From Membranipora membranacea (lineage: Eukaryota; Bryozoa; Gymnolaemata; Cheilostomatida; Membraniporidae), in NCBI GenBank assembly GCA_914767715.1, contig OU612069.1, positions 22,567,387 to 22,631,386 of the forward strand: a stretch of DNA of 64,000 nt, in the 5' to 3' direction. The stretch's first letter is position 1, and every line of letters starts with the position of its first letter. Of this stretch, positions 24,631 through 36,100 are shown in pieces. The notes beneath the pieces are model-generated. The model was not told the origin of the DNA, searched no databases, and saw only the letters and a program-made list of their open reading frames with translations. The position numbers and the translations under genes are program-made.

Positions 24631-24873
24631 TTGATTCTATCACCTGAGTCTGCCATGACGACCATATTTGCTGTAACTGCTCTCATTCTTACATTCCTGC
24701 AACCACAGGGGGTTACAAATGCAAGAGGTGTACAACTCTTACCAGATTTTGAGTTCCAATCTTCAATTTCTTTGTATGTTTTGAGCAAACTTTCTTCTTA
24801 TATCTTTACCACGTCCCCTGATCATTGCGGGAAATCCCTCTGCTACCAACTTATCCTCGATTGTCTCCCATAG
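24631..24873 (+). pseudogene. Possible RecQ-like helicase fragment behind a signal-peptide-like start
   Basis: The 80-codon frame contains a hydrophobic N-terminal stretch (MTTIFAVTALILTFLQ) and, near its end, CGKSLCYQL. That resembles the Walker A motif GKSLCYQLP of RecQ-type helicases. No helicase motif II or later motif follows within 500 bp and no in-phase donor is obvious. Most likely a fragment or coincidence. Confidence 0.25.
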
Positions 24874-25120
24874 CTGTTGTAACAGAACGAAATAAAAACC
24901 AACTTATCCGGGGTATGATCAGTTGGCAAGTGAAACAGGTTCCACCCATTTCATCATTTTGTTTTTATATAGGAAAAAAAGTTTTGTAGCTCATAATTGG
25001 TTTGTTAGTCAAATCTACATCAACAGCATTAGCTGTTTCACTTAAATGGATTCATGTGATGATACCTTCTACTTCTCTGAGAACTATTAAAATAAATGAA
25101 TTACACAACAAGGAAAATTT

Positions 25121-25153
25121 TAGCCTGTCTTGAAATTTTTGTCAAGACAAGCT
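25121..25153. repeat. Decayed copy of the hairpin element family
   Basis: It begins TAGCCTGTCTTGA and continues to TGTCAAGACAAGCT, a shortened and mutated inverted repeat of the same sequence as the perfect hairpin at 24032-24098. No target duplication is visible. Confidence 0.55.
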
Positions 25154-25494
25154 CAGAAACTTGAGGCATATTTATTGGCACACCAAAGACATACATAGCT
25201 GAAAACAAACAAATGTTTGAGCTGCAAAATAAAAACCTTATCCTTTTGTGATGCGGATTTACACAGAGTCCACTGTCTCATGTTCATCACCATCACGGTG
25301 ATGAGTACCTCTATCCTCTCTTTTGTGTACGGTATACAGGCTGTAATGACAGAACAGAATGTGATACGCTAAGAAACGGGATATAAAAATTAAAAACATG
25401 TCAAGTTTTGATATCTTTGAGGTGTGCAGATGCTGGGCAAATTAACAACGTGGAAAAAATAAACAGTGCTGTTACGTTAAATAATTGTACCTGT

Positions 25495-26119
25495 GCCTTC
25501 CCCTTCGTAAAGTTCTTGGCGCACTTCTTCATTGTCTGACTCCGATCTTACGCTGATAGACACGTTTACTGGTGACTGGAGAAAAGACTCCCTCCTATCG
25601 AACATACCTCCATGCTGTGGAGTAGACTGCAATGGAGCGAGAGATTAGATTAAGTTAAATACTTGCGGGCGCATGTCTCAGCCTGTGAACATCAATACCT
25701 TTGGGAGGGTTTTGGTGTGGCAGAAGCCATAATCATGACTGGTGTACAAAAGAAATCAGGTTAAGCAATTGTGCGAAAAAGAATGTGAAAAAAGGGGAAT
25801 GTTGTTTAAGGAGCATAAAAAAGCAAACTATTACTGGCAACTAAGGCAAGGGGTTAAGGACAGACCTGTGCTCAGATTCCAGGTTTACATCTTAACATGA
25901 TTTAGGAACATACTTTCGGTGTATGACAAAAGGAGTACCAACAGCTTTCATATATGACTTCATGTTTTAGTCGTAAAACTTAATACTCAGTTATCATCAT
26001 GCAAAATACATTGCAGATACCTTCTTGTTTCACTGATCTAGCTTGTGATTCCTTCTGTCCTGGCGTGTCATCGTTGACCTCTGTAAGGTCAACTAGCATC
26101 TCCAAACAAGGAATGTTAG
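25495..26119 (-). CDS. Tentative minus-strand exons of an unidentified gene
   Basis: Two segments look like internal exons. 26021-26119 (acceptor TTTTAG, donor GTATCT, phase 1 to 1) encodes IPCLEMLVDLTEVNDDTPGQ and on to VKQE. 25495-25627 (acceptor ATTGCAG, donor GTACAA) encodes STPQHGGMFDRRESFLQSPV and a Glu-rich tail. A 40-bp segment at about 25700-25739 with good splice sites could join them, but the phases do not all agree. A last exon near 25270-25340 is possible. The product is acidic and unrecognised. The gene would be divergent from the PARP gene at 26802. Confidence 0.3.
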
Positions 26120-26801
26120 CTAAAAAAAAGTCAAGCATGTTAATTTCAAAATACATTGCCTACAAGGAAGGGGGTTTTCGTAATTACAGATAAAGATGCA
26201 ACAAAGCCAGAACGGTCATCAAATATACTGCTTAGAAGTTATGACAGGTTTCAAAGCTTCAGAACCGCACCAACCTGATTGTAAACTTATGAAAAAAAGC
26301 TCCAATCAAAATAAGGAGCTGTACTGAATACAAAGCTGAGACAACATATTTTGCTTAAAACTTTGTATACCTAAGAAAATTCAAAGGCAACTCAAAAGGA
26401 CATAGTTAGTTACATATTACAAGGTATTGACTGAGGATATATAGCTTGCAATTTGTTAGCGATTGAGTAATGCATATTATTACTGTCAACATAGAATGAA
26501 ATGGAAATGCTGCAAAGATAAATCTCGGACTAGAATGTTGTCAAACCTTGATAAGACATCAAATATCAAACTAAATGCAGTCATAAAATGTAACCTCATA
26601 CTCCCATGCCTGTAAACTTTTAAATAGATAAGATGTTATCACATCAGCAGTTTCTTTTTGCCACGTTAAAATCTGACTAAGGAATATGAAAATTCCGATG
26701 ACTCTAAAGTGAAACTTTACGAAGTGATTTCATTTAGGAAGTTTTATATTAGTACAGTAGTCTATCCCACGTAGCAGCAGAAGCAGTGCACATTCATCAA
26801 T

Positions 26802-29800
26802 ATGGACTTTGTAAACCGTGTTGCCCAGTCAATTGTTGCTGTTGTGGCTGCCATAACTGCTAGCTTGGTCATTAGAGTTCCCAGTTTAAATGAAGGAGAC
26901 CTTTCAACTGAGCCGGAAAAGAAAACTGGTAAAAATCAACAAACTAGGATAGCGGAGCAAGGACAGAACATCTCTCTTCAACTTCCACCTCACTCTTCAA
27001 TACACGGTACAACTGCATCAGAAAAAATATTGACTGTGAGAAACAAGGCACCTGAAAATATCACAAGAATTCAAGCAGTGAAAAATACAAACCCCCCCGG
27101 TGAGTCACATTTGAATAATGCTGCAACTTCATCTACGGTGGCTGCAAGGAGTGGTAGACCTGTGCGCAACAGTTCCACCGCAAGCAAGAAAACTACTAGC
27201 AAAGCATCGGCTAAAAAATTGTTGGAAGAGGCTAATGAGGTGGCTTGTAAATGCTCAGTTCCAAGTGAGGCACCTGGACAACTGGTACAACCTTCATCAT
27301 CAATTTTACCTGAATTTGAAGACAACGTACCAAGAAGGCTATCTGAACAAAGGAAGTCCTACCATCAATTGACGAGAGGCAAAGGCCTGCGACAGCGAAG
27401 AGGGCTGTATCTTCAGTCAGCTAGCCAGAGCAGCCAAAATGTTACTGGTGATGGTAAGTGAGGCTCAATCTACCTTATATTCATAGCTGAATGTCTACCC
27501 GTAAGAATCCTCAAATTTATCCTGAATTGGAAACTTTCTGGTGACCGGTTTGTTTCCCATGTTTTTCAAGTCATATTTCAATTTCTCCTTCTTCTCAAAG
27601 TCTATAAAAACAAAATAGAAAAAGAGGGAATCCTTATTGTTTCATCCTACAAACTGTGTTCAGAAGTTTCAGTTTACAATATTTTACCCTTTTACACGTG
27701 ACTTTTAGTTGTACATTTCAATCTTACACAATTTAATACTTTCAGTGGTGTTTTCAACTGGATTCCATAACTTGGGGAAAGTTTATCTAGTCACAGGCGA
27801 AGATATTCTCAGTTACCAGGTACCATATAGATAGGTCATACTCTCTTCTGTGAGTTTTTGCCACAGATATCAGTATCATTTTACGATCCTTTGCACATTT
27901 AATTGTAAAATATAATATTTTTTGATTCGATTTGTGCGCAATAGTATAAGTTGAGAGCTATTCACTCTCAATGTTGATATTGAGATAGGTAATTAAATGC
28001 AAAATATCTGATGAATTCCCCGATTCTGTAGAGCTCACATTTCGATCGGGTTAATATAATAAAAAAGCAGATAGATAGAAAGAAAGAACCTTATACCCAC
28101 AGCTTGTTGACAATTAGGACCATGTAAATCTATGACTGTTCTTCCGTTATAGTGTGATGCAGTCGCTAACACGATTGGGCAACGCAGCAGCCCAAATGGA
28201 GATATTCTGTCACATGGCCAACTTGCTCCACAATTTGCTAGGAAGTCGGGGGAGGAGCTTTCTGAATACATCAACAGTTCATCGCTGGATGACTGGGTAT
28301 ATGGAGAATTAATCATAACTCCTGCCTTTGACCTCTCCAAAAGTTTTGAAGGAGCACCATCACATATATTTCATCTCTGTGCACCCTTCGAGGATAAGTC
28401 AGATACACACTACTATGTAAGTTCACTCAGATCTTAAATCTAGGTTGGGACAGGGAGTAGCAGTGACAGGGGGTAGCAGTTCGCTCACATGCTGGGCAGT
28501 CGCTCTCCCTCTCCCTCTCCCTCTCCCTCTCCCTCTCCCTCTCCCTCTCCCTCTCCCTCTCCCTCTCCCTCTCCCTCTCCCTCTCCCTCTCCCTCTCCCT
28601 CTCCCTCTCCCTCTCCCTCTCCCTCTCCCTCTCCCTCTCCCTCTCCCTCTCCCTCTCCCTCTCCCTCTCCCTCTCCCTCTCCCTCTCCCTCTCCCTCTCC
28701 CTCTCCCTCTCCCTCTCCCTCTCCCTCTCCCTCTCCCTCTCCCTCTCCCTCTCCCTCTCCCTCTCCCTCTCCCTCTCCCTCTCCCTCTCCCTCTCCCTCT
28801 CCCTCTCCCTCTCCCTTAATTCTGGAATTCTTGAATTAGCAGTGGGATAATATACCTTTATAATGGTATGGAAACCTTACTGATCTCAATGATTGTATGA
28901 GTCCCTTAGTTAGTCATGAAATAGGTTTCATATAAATACCTCTCAAAATCTATGTCACACCTTGCTCCTGTATGTATGTGGACTATTTGAAATGTGTTAG
29001 GACAGCTCATGTAAGAAAATAACTCTCTTACTTCTAGATGTTGAAGACATTATATGAGCGCTCACTTAACATTGCACATGACATGGGGCTGAAATCCATT
29101 GCTTTCCCAATGATTGGTTCAGGAAGGCTCAGATATTCAGCAAAGAAGGTGCTTGAAGCGTTTCTGGATGCTTGTTCACTTTTTCGAATGAAAGACAGCT
29201 CATTGAAAAAAGTTGTGATGCTAGTCTGGAAGGAAGATAAAGTGACAGAAGAGGTAAGATTTTTCTTGGAGAAGGGAGTTAGCCCTTCCTAAAACAGCAG
29301 GAAAACAATTGTCGATATGATTCTTTTCTTTTTCTAATCATAAATATATTTATCTTACATTCTTGGATCTTTTCGTCCTTCTTAGTCGTGGTTTTTGTGA
29401 TATTGATTATTGAATTATCCTACTAGGTTGTCAGGGATGAAGAATTTCTTCAGAATCTACGAGAGTACAAACCTACCGGGAATGGATATCATGAGAATAT
29501 TCCGGATATGGAAGACTGTTTTGATGCAACATTGGCCTTTATAAAATCCATGGGAAAAGACAGAGGAGTTCAAGTTATCAAGGTAACCATTATTTTGCTT
29601 CTCTGCTTCTTGTTTGTTGTGAGACAAAATTTAAGGTATGATCTCCGCTGTTGCCTTGAGGAGTGTGTTCTTGCTTCTCCATTTCATGCCTCAATACTGA
29701 CAGCGACAATGTGACAGGGTTAAATATCAGTCAAATTTGTAAGCACCGTTGGTAGTCCGGTTGTCGACTACTACCTGTTCTCTTGAGACCATTAGCTCAG

Positions 29801-31161
29801 TCAAAGAGATGATAACAACTCCTAAAAAATAGGCAAAATCAAGTAGAATCCATCTTGATTGTAAATTTGTGGAATATTTGGTTTCTGGAGAAATGAGAAT
29901 CCGGAGAGAATTGCTGAGCTAGAACTCCATAATGAGTGTATAGGGATTTTGTGAAGCAGAAGGGGTGAAACTGATTTCGGTTAACACAATCAACACTGAT
30001 ACCGAGGGTGCTTGTCAACACCAAATGAGTTCTTACCAGATCTCCCATGGCATATAAGCTGCAAACATCATTGTCTCATTCCCTTGAGGCAGAGGTCTAC
30101 CAGTAGGACAGAAGTAAATGTAAACAAGAATTAAACCTGATCTAGCGAACACCCACTTCATGCAAACCAGATTAAACACTACTGATAATATTTTCAAGGA
30201 GCTGCCCATACCGCGAAGTAATCATCTCCAAAAGTTTGACAAAGCTGTTAATAAGATTGCTGCTGAACATCCTGAAATGGAGAGATCATCATTGGTCAGG
30301 TATGCTTGGCATGGCACAAGGGGCAAATTTGCACACAACATTGTTCACCAAGGGTTCAACATGAGCATGGCAGGAAAATCTAATGGTGAGTGAAAACTGT
30401 TAGAGATACTTAACATAAAGTTGTCTGGAATTCATTGTGCAATTTCTGTAATGGTACTTAATATGTAAGTTTGTAATCTGCTTATGTAGACAAGTTGAAA
30501 TAATAGCAGTTTTTATTATGATTGATCAAACTGAAATTAAAATGGTTACCTCAAAGATTATACTGAGATTCTGTTGAAAGAACATATCACTAAGATACTA
30601 GGTGGGAACCGGATCGGTGCTGATGATTTCATATTTTATTGGTAACACAGCTAAAATTATATCGACAAATTGCTTCGATACCCTGACTTTGTTGAATATG
30701 TGCCCATTGCTTGACAATTCTAAAGATTAAGTCCTATAAGAACAGAACTCAATGAGATCACATTTCCCTGCTTTTACTTTGTCAAGGTTTTGCAAGTTAT
30801 TTTTTGCTTCTGGACACACACTTAGGTAAAAACTGTTATGCAATTTTTGTTTTTAGCTAAAACTTTCGGAGATGGGGCTTATTTTGCACTGAAGGCGGAT
30901 ATTTCCCACAAATACGCACCTGTCGGTGGTTATATTCCAAAAGGCAAACAATTGAGCCCACAAGAGAAGAAGGAGAAGTCCAGGATACATACCATGATAC
31001 TGTGTAGAATTATTACTGGGAAACCTTGTCAAGGAAAGAAAGGGATGGTGATATTGCCGGAAGGCTGCAACAGTGCCTGGGGAAGATCTAAGAGCCAGTT
31101 TGTCATTTTTAATGCAGATCAAATATCGCCAGAAATCATCATTGAATATACAACCAAATAA
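26802..31161 (+). CDS. Macrodomain-PARP protein with a hydrophobic N-terminus
   Basis: Seven exons join in frame: 26802-27453, 27746-27819, 28153-28416, 29038-29253, 29427-29582, 30199-30385 and 30857-31161, giving 617 residues. Residues 1-25 ([20 protein letters not shown]...) form a hydrophobic segment that could be a membrane anchor. Residues 30-218 are low-complexity Ser/Lys/Arg-rich. A macrodomain follows (about 222-400: [20 protein letters not shown], then [11 protein letters not shown]). The usual glycine-rich first loop is not obvious. The ART catalytic domain (about 450-617) has YAWHGT (His), [15 protein letters not shown] (Tyr) and [14 protein letters not shown], where Gln sits at the position of the usual Glu. 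Macro plus ART architecture is that of the PARP9/14/15 group, which binds or transfers ADP-ribose. Loss of the Glu argues for mono-ADP-ribosylation or no activity. The exon 6 acceptor is AAG, chosen for phase. A CCCTCT array lies in intron 3. Confidence 0.85.
28503..28816 (+). repeat. CCCTCT hexanucleotide array in a PARP intron
   Basis: About 52 uninterrupted copies of the 6-mer (roughly 314 bp) in intron 3 of the macro-PARP gene, ending about 220 bp before exon 4. One strand is pure pyrimidine. Its complement, with runs of GGG every six bases, is a candidate for G-quadruplex or triplex formation. The open frames through it (Pro-Leu or Pro-Ser repeats) are artefacts. Confidence 0.95.
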
Positions 31162-31529
31162 CTGAAAACTTGACAGAAAGGATTAGTAATGGAATACAAA
31201 TTATACACGGTCATGTGGGTTTTGTGTACTTCTTTAGATATGAATATAGTCATCCCTTGAAATCAAGTGCGTGCAAAACATGATACTATAATATGTAAAA
31301 TAAGTAATTTTCGAACTGGCTCCAAACCACTTATTAAGGATTACAAAGCATGGTCGATAAGATCTGCATGCAGCTCACTTCACAGTTTGCAAAATATCAT
31401 TGCAATTTGTACTACTGTCTTGTTCAACTTTGAATGTTCATCGAAATGGTTTGAAATACTGTAAAGTAGTAGACAACCAGGACATTTATATCAAGTTATC
31501 AAATTTTGACAATATAACCGTATTATAAC

Positions 31530-31535
31530 AATAAA
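31530..31535 (+). terminator. Polyadenylation signal of the macro-PARP gene
   Basis: AATAAA about 370 bp after the stop codon and before the hAT element at 31704. Confidence 0.55.
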
Positions 31536-31703
31536 CTGAGTTGCTCGGAACTAATGTGGGGGCTCAGAGTGAAATTGAAAAGAGTTTTAAATTTATCCTT
31601 CCTTCCTTCCATAGTCCATTATACAGATGCTGACTGCCCTCGGGCCAGGTAACTGACCGTAGTGATTTCCAGTGTAATGCTCATTCTAAATGAGACTATA
31701 GGG

Positions 31704-32594
31704 CATAGGTGGGCAACCTTTTTTTGGAAAAGGCCACATTTTACGCAGGCTCAGCTCAAAAGGCCTCAACACATATTTCAAACATAAATTTGGAATGTGA
31801 GGTATATTTTGGCTCTGTATATTTTGTACAAACTAAATCAAAATATGTGTCAATAAAAACTGTAGTATGTTGCAAAAAAAATTGACTCGCATGAGCTCAA
31901 ACAAAATACTAATATTTATCTAATCTTCTGAAGTTTTGTGACATTAAGCTACAATTATAATCTTTTATGTGTTTGAGCAAAGGACAAGGGGAAAATTTCA
32001 ATTAGGCTTGTCGAATGAAGGAACTATATTTATCTAATCGTCTGAAGTTTCGTGACATTAAGTTAAATTTACAATTAATCTTAGTTACAAGTGGTTGAGC
32101 AAAGGGCAAGGGGAAATTTTTCATATATGCCTGTCTAACATTCTTGAGCACTTGTAAGATGACTACATCCAAAAGTTACGAAAGGATATTTTTGTTTTCA
32201 CTGTTTTGGGTTTATTTTTTGCAAATTGAAGCTCTTATTAAATGTAGTCTACACTAGTACTGTTATGATGTTTTGTAAAGTATGGCTTGGGAATTCTCTT
32301 GATACGTTAACATAAATGTAGGGTAACTACATGCATGATGCAGAATGGCAAATATTATGAAACTCAAACTAAGGATTGTGCTTACAGAGGGGTATGCATT
32401 AGTCTCGTCACCCACTTTTTTCTTCTTTTGTTTAAAAGTGGCGTTATGACAAAGCCTGCTATGCATGCTTTGACATCCACATCAGGAAGACAAATGAATG
32501 AGTAATATTTTTTCAGACAAAAGGCCGCAATAAGGCCGCAAAAGAGTACTCATTAGGCCGCACCGGCAAAAAGGCCGCAGGTTGCCCACAGCTG
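31704..32594. mobile_element. hAT-type non-autonomous element, 8-bp target duplication
   Basis: Ends CATAGGTGGGCAACC (31704-31718) and GGTTGCCCACAGCTG (32580-32594) are inverted repeats of the classic hAT form CA..G.TGGGCAACC. CTATAGGG flanks it on both sides (31696-31703 and 32595-32602). It is 891 bp. AAGGCCGCA-type motifs cluster inside the right end and AAAGGCC blocks lie near the left end. An internal segment of about 110 bp is tandemly duplicated (about 31915-32025 and 32031-32145). No transposase frame was found. Confidence 0.88.
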
Positions 32595-32684
32595 CTATAG
32601 GGCTTTGTGAATGTTTGGGCTACTTCCGATTCAATGTTGACAAATATAAAAAAAAGTGTGTCCCGACATTTTAAGTGCTTGATT

Positions 32685-32690
32685 TTTATT
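32685..32690 (-). terminator. Candidate polyadenylation signal of the sushi receptor gene
   Basis: TTTATT on the plus strand, read as AATAAA on the minus strand, about 500 bp beyond the last sushi-gene exon. Assignment is by position. Confidence 0.4.
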
Positions 32691-33179
32691 GCAATCGTTA
32701 ATGGCTGTTGGCTTATTACTTGAACTCATTCCTTGAAAGAATAAACAGTCATTGTCTGCCCATCTGCCTGATATAGTGCATTAGCCACTGGTATGAAGTT
32801 GTGTTCTCCTCTTCTCCTACAGAAAGTTAAAACAGAATTTTGTTGCTACCCATTGATGCAAATCAATGAAAACTATAGTGCAATACACTGTCACTATCAA
32901 ATAGCAATGAGAACAATATGAGCGTTTCTTTTGGTATCAATTTTCTATAAAGAGTGTATGGAACACAGTAATAATGATATAGAAGTTTGGCTCGCATATC
33001 GATCATACTGTGTCAATTTTGTCTAATGACATTGATTTTGAGATGATAATATAAAAATGACTTGTTTAACAACTGAACAATTCTGAGTCTAGTGAAGAAA
33101 CTCTCTACGCCTTTGAAATAAAATAAAGTCTGTTGCCTCGACCCCCACAATTCATAGTTTTTTTTGGTCAGATTGTATC

Positions 33180-36100
33180 TCACCTGTTGGCACCAATCTT
33201 CCAGTAAATTGCTAGACCAAGGAGAACAAGTACTGATATGACAGCGAACACCGAGCATCCAATCACCACATTAGAATGGTTGTAGGTCGTATTCTTGCTG
33301 GCATCGTCCTCCAGATAGTCACTCCTAGCTGCAATACTACCATTTAATGCTGAAGGGATTTTAGTGCTTGATACATATAGTGCAGTATTATGTTCTTGTG
33401 TTTCTGTTTTATGAGATGTGGGTACAGTTTTTGACAATGTGGATGGCTCAGTTGTAGCCGATGACTTTGATGAGGGCAGAGTTGTGATGGGAATCAATGA
33501 AATTATCAAAGGCGTTTGAATAGGTGACATACCGTTATGGCCAGTTTTATCAACTTCCAAAGGTAGGGCAGTCGAAAGTTCATCTTTCATTTGGGTGGAT
33601 ACTAGTTCCTCATATCCATATGCTTCTTCTGAATGTTTCAATGAATTTGTAGTGACATATTGGCTGATGCGAGGTGTGAGCTCGTGTGATGATGTATGCA
33701 ATGGTTTGGAGGTCGAGGTAGTGATAAGGTTGTCATGCTCTGAGTTTTGTTGTAGGTTTGCAGTCACAGTCAGGTCCTTTGTACCTAAAAATAATAGGTA
33801 GCGCGTCCATTTGCATCCAATAACACATTTCCGAAAACAATGAAATTCTTGCTGACATCAAATGGCATATAGTTACGGATGGATGGATGGATTTTATTAC
33901 TATCACTGACAGCATTATTAAAAGAAAAAATGAGTCGCGAAATACAGTGTAATTGCTGGCACTTTGAATCAGCAAGAAAAAGCGAAGACACTTGGAATAA
34001 AAAATCAAATCTCTGTCTAAAAAAGTATTTCGTTTAAAATAAGAGTGATATGACGCAGAAAACAGTCTCTCCCCAGTGAGCTTCTATGTTTTACTGTACG
34101 GTATCTGCCAGATGGACATTTACTCAACAAATCATTGATGAAATGATCCTCATCGTGAATATAGCGTAAGGCCAGTGTTCGTGTCTGATTGTCCATCATG
34201 GTATAAATATCGGGTTGTTCAATGCCTAACTTAATAGCGTCCTTGAAAATTTTACACAGGCGTTGCTTGTCAGCAGCATACAAGCTTTTAAAAATAATGG
34301 GTAAGCAATAGGAGATTAGTGATACAATAAAACTTTTAAAAAGCATATTTGATAGTGATTTAGAGCTTAAAAATACAAAATTCCTGACTACATACATCCT
34401 TTGAGAGGCGGTTGAAACTATACCATGCACATGATCATTAAAACGCAGCTTATCGTCAACTAATAACCAAGATATTTAACTTTATCACTAAAAGCAATAG
34501 CAGTATCATTTAAAACAAGTGTAGGGGTAGAAGGTTTAACATATTGGGTGGATAGCATCATTTCCTGGGTCTTGGTAGGATTTAATAAAAGATTTAAATC
34601 AGCACATTGTTTAGCAATTCTATGGGTTTCATCAAAATAGGAGTTGAGATCTGATTGATTAGCTATGCAGCCTATGATGCAAGTGTCATCTGCGTACTTA
34701 ATTATTGTAACATTACTCAGGTTTGAGGTAATCCGGTTTGTATATATGGAGAACAAAAGGGGAGACAGACAGCAGCCCTGGGGGTGCCAGTGTTCGTTAT
34801 AATAGCATTTGAAGTTTTACCATCAACAACAGTTCTTTGCACTCTGTTAGATAAGAAGCTGTAGATCCACTCAGTGACATTGGAGTCAAGATGAGTATAA
34901 ATATTTATTATAATTATTGTGCTATTATATCCTTATTATTTTGATTTTATTTAGGCATAATAGCTCACCATCTACACATACAGGTCTTTCACTCCAGAGC
35001 CCATCCAGTTGACAAACAATATACTTGGGGCCTTTGAGCTCATAGCCCTCATCACACATGTACTCAGCAGTATCAGCCAGCTTATAGCCCGTCACTTCAT
35101 GCGGACGAGCATTATCAACAGTGGGTGGTAGATTACAAACTATTTCTACAAATAACAACTAAACACCACCATGCTAATTTGCCTATTTGCATATCAAACT
35201 AGGTTGGTGCTTGTTTATGACCCATCAAAAGAGGAGATCATTTTTCGTGGTGAATCGAAATTGATGTCATATACATATGGTAGTGATGGTATGGTATGCC
35301 TTCTCAACCTCATTATTTTTATCTTATTAGTACCAGCAATTAATCCAAGCAACTCTGACCTTGACACTCAGGAGGAGTTGACCAATGGGCATCTTCCTGA
35401 CATTTTATAGTATCCTCTCCTCTCATAGTGAATCCAGTATGACATGAATATCTGACAGTATCATTGTAGTAGTGTCCAGTTGTTAGGCGGTGACTATTTA
35501 ATACTTGATATGGCTCTCCACAGTAAACCTCTATAACAACACCAAACAGAAATGCAATTGGAAAATTATAGCCTACTAAAAGAAAATGTCATTATATATA
35601 TGTATATGTTGATGAAATTATGCCTACAAAAATAAATTAAAGTCTCTTAGCCAAGCCATTAGGTTCAGGGCGCTACCCTAATCATAACAAAATTTGTACA
35701 GTGTTAGCTGTGGCACATACAGCTTCCAGGACATGTTTTGCAAAGCCAATGGTTGCCAACTATGCGAGCACTAATCATCATAAAGTTGTCAACAGTCTTG
35801 TTTGTAAGCTCTGGGGCAGTAAGCTCTAGCATGTAATCACAGTGTCTTGCATTCTCACCTATGCAGTCTGGTGCAGTTGACCATCTGACTGTTGGAAGGC
35901 ATTCAATGCTGCTCTCCATCGCATCTGATTGGTATCCTTCATTGCATTCATATACTATTTTTGCACCGACAAATCTATCTTGTCCAACAGTTTGAGAATG
36001 CTCAACTATTGGGGTAGGTCCACAGCTTTGAACTGGAATAGAGCGACATCAAAATATATGACACTCGACTCAAAAGGTGATAGAAGTTGTAATTTTATAG

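Noticed and set aside
28445-28839. Two long plus-strand frames of Pro-Leu and Pro-Ser repeats
   Set aside because: They are translations of the CCCTCT microsatellite in an intron of the macro-PARP gene.
35704-35858. Open read-through after sushi domain 10, ending CPGSCMCHS
   Set aside because: A good GTGAGA donor at the exon end and matching phase with the next sushi exon make it intron. A rare retained-intron form cannot be excluded.
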